Source: JBBTRN01 sp038065175 | GTDB lineage: Bacteria > Patescibacteriota > Doudnabacteria > UBA920 | DNA: 22,595 nucleotides | NCBI GenBank assembly: GCA_038065175.1 | Contig: JBBTRN010000045.1 | Span: 1-22,595, forward strand | Direction of reading: 5' to 3' | Shown: positions 14,929 to 18,957 of the stretch, in pieces | Layout of the letters: each line of letters opens with the position of its first letter | Numbering within the stretch: position 1 is the first letter of the stretch | Notes under the pieces: model-generated | Databases searched by the model: none | What the model was told of the DNA's origin: nothing | The model's input: only the letters and a program-made list of their open reading frames with translations | Made by a program: the position numbers and the translations under genes

Positions 14929-14954
14929 TCTTATAATCTCAAGATTATGAGAAT
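14927..14954. repeat. 28-bp near-perfect palindrome at the start of the first GIY-YIG gene
   Basis: ATTCT-T-ATAATCT, centre CA, AGATTAT-G-AGAAT: 13-base arms with a single mismatch. It abuts the ATG on the minus strand, and ATTTTTTT follows on the plus strand. It may be a repeat element, an operator (a TATAAG -10-like box lies inside) or the terminator for plus-strand transcripts. Confidence 0.75.
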
Positions 14955-14960
14955 ATTTTT

Positions 14961-15224
14961 TTAAATTGCTTTATCTATTTTCTCTTCTATTTCCTTAGCC
15001 TCTTCCTTGATTTCCGGCCAAATCCTTTTCCAAAAATTCGGATGGTCAACCACAATTTCGCTAATAAACGCAAAAGGCAGGGCAACTAAAAAAACTACAA
15101 TTAATATTCGCCACGAAAATTGCGCGTCTGTGGCAAACATGACTGCTATCAAGTCCTCTACAGTGCCCATTACCACACCAATAATTAAAAATTCCAAAAG
15201 CCTGATTTTTTGTCTGTGGGTCAC
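14961..15224 (-). CDS. Small two-helix membrane protein
   Basis: An 87-residue protein with two hydrophobic helices (LLEFLIIGVVMGTVEDLIAVMF, about 9-30, and WRILIVVFLVALPFAFISEIVV, about 38-59) and a charged, helical C-terminal tail (EIKEEAKEIEEKIDKAI). I recognise no named family. The GTG start (15222-15224) is 2 bases after the stop of the VIT1-type transporter gene, so the two are surely co-translated; a helper or partner role for that transporter is inference. An acidic residue pair (E23, D24) in the first helix could be functional. Confidence 0.7.
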   Translation of the reverse strand: MTHRQKIRLLEFLIIGVVMGTVEDLIAVMFATDAQFSWRILIVVFLVALPFAFISEIVVDHPNFWKRIWPEIKEEAKEIEEKIDKAI

Positions 15225-15226
15225 GG

Positions 15227-15742
15227 TTATTTATACCTTTCGACTACCGACCCAACAACAACGCCTAAAATTACTGCCAAGCCGCCAAAAAACAGCATTT
15301 TAGCCCCGTGTCGGAGCGTATTAATTTTTAACAACTTCGCGCTAAAACAACCCAACAAAAAAAGTCCGGCCAAACTGGCAATTATTGATGCCCAAAAAGC
15401 GCCCTGGCCGGAGCTAAAAACATAAGGCAATAACGGAATAAAGCCGGCTATAAAATAAGACAAAAACATTGCGATTGCCCCGCCGGCAGAAGTTTTAATT
15501 TCCGCTTCGCCTTTTTGCTCTAGCTGTTCAACCGAATGCTGAGACAAAAGGCTACCAACCCCCATAGAAAAGCCTTCCACAAAAATTAAAACTATGCCGG
15601 TTAAAACTATATTCCGGTTAGACACACCCGCTACCGCAATGCCGGACAAAAGACCGACCGTGGAAACCAAACTGTCCTCCACGCCGAAAACAATGTTGCG
15701 GATGTAAGTAGGCGATTCTAAATATTTATTGATTAATATCAT
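15227..15742 (-). CDS. VIT1/CCC1 family iron/manganese transporter
   Basis: The 171-residue membrane protein matches the VIT1/CCC1 family: NIVFGVEDSLVSTVGLLSGIAVAG (first helix with the conserved FGxxDSLVST pattern; here Glu-Asp), LTGIVLIFVEGFSMGVGSLLSQHS (second helix with the SMGxGxLLS motif), then a cytosolic metal-binding-like stretch shorter than in plant VIT1, and three more helices. Such proteins move Fe2+ or Mn2+ out of the cytosol. The ATG (15740-15742) lies 3 bases after the M23 gene's TGA, with AGGTTG overlapping that stop, and the next small membrane gene follows 2 bases after its end: an operon. Confidence 0.9.
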   Translation of the reverse strand: MILINKYLESPTYIRNIVFGVEDSLVSTVGLLSGIAVAGVSNRNIVLTGIVLIFVEGFSMGVGSLLSQHSVEQLEQKGEAEIKTSAGGAIAMFLSYFIAGFIPLLPYVFSSGQGAFWASIIASLAGLFLLGCFSAKLLKINTLRHGAKMLFFGGLAVILGVVVGSVVERYK

Positions 15743-15745
15743 ATT

Positions 15746-16621
15746 TCAACCTAATAGGTTCTTCAGATTATCCGCGCGAGTTGCCACGATTTGCGTAAGC
15801 TTATTGTTGAAGCTATTTCTTTCCAAATGTAAATGTCGACCATGACCAGGCATAGAAGCGTTCAGTCCTGTATGCCCCACGGTTCCGATTTTTTCTCCGG
15901 ATTTAACCATTTGCCCAGCTCGGCACTCTACAGTTTCTAAATGGCAATAACGATAAAAGCACTGTTCATGAGGTGAATACACCACCACGGTATTACCCCC
16001 TTTCCAAGAACTCGTAGACATTTTATTATTTGGCACCCAACCGGATTCTGCTAGACAAATGTATCCGGAAGTAATAGATGCGACTTCCTCGCCCTCTTCA
16101 ATAAATAAATCTAACGCGTCTGAATGATTTAGTCCTTCTCCGGTGTTAATACTTTTTAAAGGTAAAGATCTATTTTGACTAACAAACTCCTTGGACAGAC
16201 TTTGTCTTAAAAAAATAAAAAAATCTTGTTTGGTGGGTGGGTGTAATTTTTCTAAAATTTTTACAACCGTTTCCGTGGTCGAATCTTCGTGCGGTCTGGC
16301 TTGTGATGCCTGCGACAGAAACCTGTCTGAATAAAACATGCAGGACATTAAATACGGATTGGAAACAAAATTCGCATAATCCCTGCGATTAGCTAATTCC
16401 AACGCATTATTTACCCATAAAGGCATTTGCTCATTTTCAGGTAAGGCCTTCCATTCAGGCTTCGCAAGATAGTCCGGCTCATTGCTTTTTCCCTCAAGTT
16501 CATTTAGCCCTTTAGAGTCAGTAACTGCTTTATTTTCAGGATTTTCCTTGCCCAAACTCCTTCTGGCTCCTTCAATACCCAACGCCCCTAGTCCGGCAAA
16601 AATAAATTTTCTTCTATCCAT
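15746..16621 (-). CDS. M23 family (LytM-type) metallopeptidase with Tat-like signal
   Basis: The last third (about 155-270) matches the M23 fold: NHSDALDLFIEEGEEVASITSGYI holds the first zinc-ligand region (His166 with Asp171), and the GGNTVVVYSPHEQCFYRYCHLETVECRAGQMVKSGEKIGTVGHTG region leads to GRHLHLE with the HxH pair (His263, His265). The His-Asp spacing is one residue longer than in LytM, so activity is likely but not certain. Residues 3-4 are Arg-Arg in DRRKFIFAGLGALG, a Tat-type export signal with a weak hydrophobic part. Residues 50-150 are a helical region I do not recognise. M23 enzymes cut peptide bridges in cell-wall peptidoglycan. The start lies 4 bases after CutA. Confidence 0.85.
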   Translation of the reverse strand: MDRRKFIFAGLGALGIEGARRSLGKENPENKAVTDSKGLNELEGKSNEPDYLAKPEWKALPENEQMPLWVNNALELANRRDYANFVSNPYLMSCMFYSDRFLSQASQARPHEDSTTETVVKILEKLHPPTKQDFFIFLRQSLSKEFVSQNRSLPLKSINTGEGLNHSDALDLFIEEGEEVASITSGYICLAESGWVPNNKMSTSSWKGGNTVVVYSPHEQCFYRYCHLETVECRAGQMVKSGEKIGTVGHTGLNASMPGHGRHLHLERNSFNNKLTQIVATRADNLKNLLG

Positions 16622-16625
16622 AAAA

Positions 16626-17009
16626 TTATTCTATTTCCCTTTTAAGCCACTTATAAAAATCTTTTTCCACATTTTCCATTTCCCACTGGCCAATAAAGGG
16701 CACTTTGTCGCTATGCAGGGATTTTACCAGTTTTGTGATTTTACTGTAATGCTTTGGCAAAGTTTCTAAAGTCAAAAGCGGACCCTTTGAGATTTCAAGT
16801 TTTGATGTTTTTGGCGGGGACGCTAAGCGTCCCTTCTGCCGCGCTAAGCGCGGAGGCCAATAGTAAACGCTTTTTATGCGCGGGATAATACCGTAGCAGG
16901 CACACAGCCGCTTTTCCAAAACTGCCATGCCGATTTTGTCGGCTTCTTTAGTAGAATTGGTATTTACCACTACCCAAATAAGTTCTCTGTCTGCCATATT
17001 CTTTGTCAT
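16626..17009 (-). CDS. cutA: CutA1-like divalent-ion tolerance protein with in-frame palindromic insertion
   Basis: The protein matches CutA1: an IWVVVNTNSTKEADKIGMAVLEKRLCACYGIIPRIKSVYYW start (about 8-50), then LLTLETLPKHYSKITKLVKSLHSDKVPFIGQW (the LxTxxxxxxxxxxxxVxxxHxxxVPxI pattern). CutA1 proteins form stable trimers and are linked to metal tolerance, with unclear mechanism. Where the family normally has a short beta hairpin (WKGKIEEDE region), this protein reads PPRLARQKGRLASPPKTSKLEISK; the first part is encoded by two tandem palindromes (16817-16853). The open frame continues upstream to 17084, but that extension (MCHRECIRSDLNN...) is repeat DNA, so I start at ATG 17007-17009; ATG 16995-16997 is also possible. 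It leads an operon with the M23 and VIT1-type genes. Confidence 0.85.
   Translation of the reverse strand: MTKNMADRELIWVVVNTNSTKEADKIGMAVLEKRLCACYGIIPRIKSVYYWPPRLARQKGRLASPPKTSKLEISKGPLLTLETLPKHYSKITKLVKSLHSDKVPFIGQWEMENVEKDFYKWLKREIE
16817..16853. repeat. Two tandem mini-palindromes inside cutA
   Basis: GGGACGCTAAGCGTCCC (16817-16833, 8-bp arms) and CCGCGCTAAGCGCGG (16839-16853, 7-bp arms) share the core CGCTAAGCG. They lie in frame within the CutA coding sequence, at the spot where the family has a surface hairpin. Confidence 0.9.
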
Positions 17010-17083
17010 TGCGAGTTCCAAGACTAACGAGGGACGAAGCAATCCATTATTTAGATCGCTTCGGATGCACTCACGATGACACA
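17004..17083. repeat. Inverted pair of ATTGCGAG...GAAGCAATC repeats upstream of cutA
   Basis: One copy (about 17004-17042) starts TGTCATTGCGAG and ends GAAGCAATC; a second in reverse (about 17055-17083) reads GATCGCTTCGGATGCACTC then ACGATGACA. They form the first of three inverted pairs of the same repeat in 550 bases, and supply the false N-terminal extension of the cutA frame. Confidence 0.8.
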
Positions 17084-17091
17084 AACGGTTG

Positions 17092-17461
17092 TCATTGCGA
17101 GGAGGAGTGCGGCCGACGACGAAGCAATCTATCAGATTATTTGATTATACAGATCTTCCCACTCTGGGTTGGATTTATTTATTAAATCAATTTTCTTTTG
17201 CCTGGAACCGGCCTTAATCTGCTTTTCTCTTAAAATTGCTGATTCAATATTTTCGGTAGCTTCATAATAAACTAATTTGTTTACATTGTATTTTGTAGTG
17301 AAACCTTTTACTATCTTATTTTTATGCTCATAGCCTCTTCTAATCAGGTCGTTTGTTACGCCGGTATATAAAACAGTATTAGCGTAGTTTGTCATTATGT
17401 AAACGTAATATTGCTTAGTGAACATAGATTGCTTTGTCGGATGCACTCCTCGCAATGACAA
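17092..17461. repeat. Inverted pair of the same repeat enclosing the second GIY-YIG gene
   Basis: The left copy (17092-17133) and the reversed right copy (17423-17461) share TTGTCATTGCGAGGAG and AAGCAATCTAT exactly, with gaps between. The left arm reaches the end of the GIY-YIG frame and the right arm its start. Confidence 0.8.
17132..17425 (-). CDS. GIY-YIG nuclease superfamily protein (second copy)
   Basis: A compact GIY-YIG domain: QYYVYIMTNYANTVLYTGVTNDLIRRGYEH (YVY...YTG with the conserved Arg in LIRR) and the NIESAILREKQIKAGSRQKKIDLI helix with the catalytic Glu, then NPEWEDLYNQ, an ending usual for this subfamily. I chose the ATG at 17423-17425; the open frame extends 12 codons further (MSLRGVHPTKQS), but this part is plainly translated repeat DNA. 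The sequence differs from the GIY-YIG protein at 14611-14928, so it is not a recent duplicate. The whole gene is enclosed by an inverted repeat pair. Role unknown; repair or mobile-element function are both possible. Confidence 0.88.
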   Translation of the reverse strand: MFTKQYYVYIMTNYANTVLYTGVTNDLIRRGYEHKNKIVKGFTTKYNVNKLVYYEATENIESAILREKQIKAGSRQKKIDLINKSNPEWEDLYNQII

Positions 17462-17472
17462 GCATTTTCTGT

Positions 17473-17560
17473 TATCGCGAGCCGCGAGTCTAACGAGGAG
17501 CGCGGCGATCTATTCTATGTTTAGATTGCTTCGCTCCTTTCAGTCGCTCGCAATGACAGA
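17473..17560. repeat. Third inverted pair of the ATTGCGAG-type repeat
   Basis: A degenerate copy (about 17473-17512, TATCGCGAG to GGCGATCTATTC) faces a clear reversed copy (17521-17560, TAGATTGCTTCGCTCC to GCTCGCAATGACA). The latter encodes the last residues (VIASD) and the TGA stop of the YjbQ gene. Confidence 0.75.
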
Positions 17561-17983
17561 CAACACTACCTCGCGCTCGCGCGGCCCATCCAATTCCACC
17601 AAAACCACCCTCTGCCAAACCCCTAAATTTAATTCACCTTCCAATACCGGCAACATTACTCCTGGACCGATAATCGATGACAAAATATGATCCACAACAT
17701 GATCAGGGTTATGCGGGTGGCGGTAATTCAACTTTGGCATTAAAGCCTCAAAGGCGTCCAAATAATCCTGGTCTGTGCCGCCAGCGTCCAAATCCGCCGT
17801 GGTAATGGCGCAGGTAGTATGTTTACAGAATATATGCACTAACCCCGCTGTCGCTCCGGCCCAAGCCTGCCCCGGATCCCGATCCGGGGATCCGGAATCC
17901 ATTTTTTTCTTTAAAAACTGATTAACCAAATCTGTAATATCTACAATTTCTTTTTTCTTTTTTGTCTTTATAAATTTTGTCAT
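17540..17983 (-). CDS. YjbQ family protein (UPF0047, secondary thiamine-phosphate synthase type) with in-frame palindrome
   Basis: The core matches YjbQ: a start KEIVDITDLVNQFL, then GLVHIFCKHTTCAITTADLD (the conserved HTT), DAFEALMPKLNYRHPHNPDHVVDHILSSIIGPGVMLPVLEGELNLGVWQRVVLVELDGPREREVVL (the NxDxHxxxxxxG and LGxWQ...ExDGPR motifs). Homologues show weak thiamine-phosphate synthase activity; the physiological role is unclear. Between the first helix and the HTT strand lies an insertion, DSGSPDRDPGQAWAGA, encoded by a perfect palindrome (17870-17889). ATG 17981-17983 is chosen; a TTG three codons upstream is also in frame. The C-terminal residues and stop lie in a repeat. It follows the acylphosphatase gene with 5 bases between. 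Confidence 0.88.
   Translation of the reverse strand: MTKFIKTKKKKEIVDITDLVNQFLKKKMDSGSPDRDPGQAWAGATAGLVHIFCKHTTCAITTADLDAGGTDQDYLDAFEALMPKLNYRHPHNPDHVVDHILSSIIGPGVMLPVLEGELNLGVWQRVVLVELDGPREREVVLSVIASD
17870..17889. repeat. 20-bp palindrome inside the yjbQ-type gene
   Basis: CCCCGGATC-CC-GATCCGGGG has 9-base arms and a 2-base centre, followed by GGATTCC-type sequence on the minus strand. It is read in frame as part of SGSPDRDPGQAW. Confidence 0.9.
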
Positions 17984-17988
17984 TTTTG

Positions 17989-18279
17989 TCAATTTTGTTC
18001 ATTTTTGTCATTATCACTATTTTCCCCTACCGATGGCTTTTCCTCTATCTCATTCACCTCTATCCCGCCCACCCTCGCCCCCTGGGACCCTACCCTTGCC
18101 CATTCGACAAATTTTTCCAAATTAAAATCTTCGCCGGAAACATCTACTTCCACGCTCCCGTCTTTGCCGTTTTCAGCTTTGCCAGTTAAACCCAACTCCA
18201 CAAACTTTTCGTAACTGCTCCACCTGAACCCCACGCCTTGAACCTGTCCTGTAATTTTTAGCTTAATGTGTTTAGTCAT
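17989..18279 (-). CDS. acyP: Acylphosphatase
   Basis: Residues 1-85 match acylphosphatase: the phosphate-binding loop GQVQGVGFRWSSYEKFVELGLTGKAENGKDGSVEV (about 11-45) has the catalytic Arg19 (GFR) and Asn37 (NGKDGSVE). The enzyme hydrolyses the carboxyl-phosphate bond of small acyl phosphates in the cytosol. The C-terminal tail (EEKPSVGENSDNDKNEQN) is acidic and reads into a repeated ATGACAAAA-type spacer. The start (18277-18279) has no clear Shine-Dalgarno sequence. The first 29 bases are duplicated upstream (18310-18338), with an extra ATG that would start a 16-codon false reading. Confidence 0.92.
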   Translation of the reverse strand: MTKHIKLKITGQVQGVGFRWSSYEKFVELGLTGKAENGKDGSVEVDVSGEDFNLEKFVEWARVGSQGARVGGIEVNEIEEKPSVGENSDNDKNEQN

Positions 18280-18338
18280 AGAAAAAATTATCTTGAGCCT
18301 AGTCGAAAGGTAATTTTTAGCTTAATGTGTTTGGTCAT
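18251..18338. repeat. 29-bp direct repeat duplicating the 5' end of acyP
   Basis: 18251-18279 and 18310-18338 match at 28 of 29 bases; 30 bases separate them (18280-18309), reading on the minus strand CTTTCGACTAGGCTCAAG and an AT-rich tail. The upstream copy carries its own ATG and reads 16 codons to a TAA. It looks like a short insertion with duplicated flank, or a partial tandem duplication. Confidence 0.85.
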
Positions 18339-18381
18339 CTCTTCCTTAATTTTGTCAATTTTTTAAATTTTGTCATTTTTG

Positions 18382-18576
18382 TCATTTGAACGAAGGCCTT
18401 ACCTTTATCCCTAATGAAAGCTGCTCCCTATGCCCGACTGGTTTAATTATTACACGGCGATGGTCTGCGTCGGCATTAACCTCCACCCTGTCCCCTTCTT
18501 TCCATCCCAAATCCTCCAAAACTTTTTTGGATAGGGTAACCGCCAAACTATGCCCGGTTTTAAATATTTTCCTCAT
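18382..18576 (-). CDS. AbrB/SpoVT/MazE-type DNA-binding protein
   Basis: A 64-residue swapped-hairpin regulator: MRKIFKTGHSLAVTLSKKVLEDLGWKEGDRVEV (KxxxxGxSxxVxLPxxxLxxLGxxxGDxVxV pattern), then VIIKPV. Members bind DNA as dimers and act as transition-state regulators or as antitoxins. No toxin gene is next to it; the following genes encode acylphosphatase and YjbQ, so an antitoxin role is not supported here. The ATG has AAGGGAT just upstream (18577-18586 on the plus strand). The leader contains a palindromic repeat element. Confidence 0.88.
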   Translation of the reverse strand: MRKIFKTGHSLAVTLSKKVLEDLGWKEGDRVEVNADADHRRVIIKPVGHREQLSLGIKVRPSFK

Positions 18577-18587
18577 ATCCCTTTCCT

Positions 18588-18653
18588 GTCATCCTGAACT
18601 TGCTTGCCCCGTAGCGAACCGAGGGTTCTGCTACTGGGGATTCAGGATCCAGA
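18588..18653. repeat. Nested palindromic repeat element in the abrB-type leader
   Basis: Three nested inverted repeats: ATCCTGAA / TTCAGGAT (outer), CCCC-g-TAGC / GCTA-ct-GGGG (middle) and GAACC / GGTTC (inner). This is a typical stand-alone intergenic palindromic element. It would form a hairpin in the 5' leader of the message. A minus-strand TATAAT (18673-18678) upstream may be its -10 box. Confidence 0.8.
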
Positions 18654-18763
18654 ATTAAAACGCTTCTTCCTTATTATAATCCTTCCCCGCCCAAAAAACC
18701 AGTTTGACAACCCATATAAAAAGGTGAAGGAATTTACTTAGGCCGGGTAACGCCCGCGTCCGT

Positions 18764-18841
18764 AAACCAGCCTCCCGAGTCCTCCTTTTGCGGAGTCGAC
18801 ACGGGTTTCCGCACCCCCGTCATAGGGAGGCTGGTTTTTTT
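18764..18841 (+). terminator. Plus-strand terminator with 48-base structured loop
   Basis: AAACCAGCCTCCC (18764-18776) pairs perfectly with GGGAGGCTGGTTT (18825-18837), followed by further Ts. The loop itself holds small stems (CTCC/GGAG and ACGGG/CCCGT). AGGAGG (18843-18848) and ATG (18853) follow at once, an arrangement as in transcription attenuators. No long gene follows on the plus strand. A CGGG/CCCG stem-loop (about 18743-18757) precedes it. The region 18661-18957 otherwise holds no gene I can support. Confidence 0.65.
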
Positions 18842-18852
18842 CAGGAGGATTA

Positions 18853-18957
18853 ATGATTTTTGGTATTCCTAATCGCCCTCGATGCCATTGGCGCGAGGCG
18901 ATTCTTTTTATTCATTCAAATAAAAGTTCCTCGGAGTTCTACTCCGAGGAACTTTGA
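18853..18957 (+). CDS. Possible 34-residue small ORF behind an attenuator-like terminator
   Basis: ATG at 18853 has AGGAGG with four bases between, a better ribosome site than most genes here. The frame runs 34 codons to TGA at 18955-18957. The product resembles nothing I know, half of it is encoded by the terminator palindrome 18923-18955, and a hairpin (AATCG-CCCTCG / CGAGG-CGATT, about 18869-18901) covers its middle. I list it because of the start signals, not because the protein looks real. Confidence 0.2.
   Translation: MIFGIPNRPRCHWREAILFIHSNKSSSEFYSEEL
18923..18955 (-). terminator. Terminator of the HAD-FAD oxidase operon
   Basis: AAAGTTCCTCGGAGT and ACTCCGAGGAACTTT form a perfect 15-bp stem with a 3-base loop, two bases after the FAD oxidase stop on the minus strand, with TTTT-ATTT following. 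It can act in both directions. Confidence 0.85.

Noticed and set aside
17010..17084. N-terminal extension of CutA (MCHRECIRSDLNN...)
   Set aside because: It is a translation of an ATTGCGAG-type repeat; CutA proteins start just before the IWVVV strand.
17426..17461. N-terminal extension of the second GIY-YIG protein (MSLRGVHPTKQS)
   Set aside because: Same reason: translated repeat DNA; the domain begins at QYYVYI.
16998..17560. CRISPR array
   Set aside because: The repeats alternate in orientation, are degenerate and are not regularly spaced; no cas gene is present.
18382..18576. AbrB-type protein as antitoxin of a toxin-antitoxin pair
   Set aside because: No PIN, MazF or other toxin gene lies next to it; the neighbours are acylphosphatase and YjbQ.
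18704..18709. TTGACA as -35 of a plus-strand promoter for the attenuator-like region
   Set aside because: No acceptable -10 box lies 16-18 bases downstream; I do not list it as a promoter.
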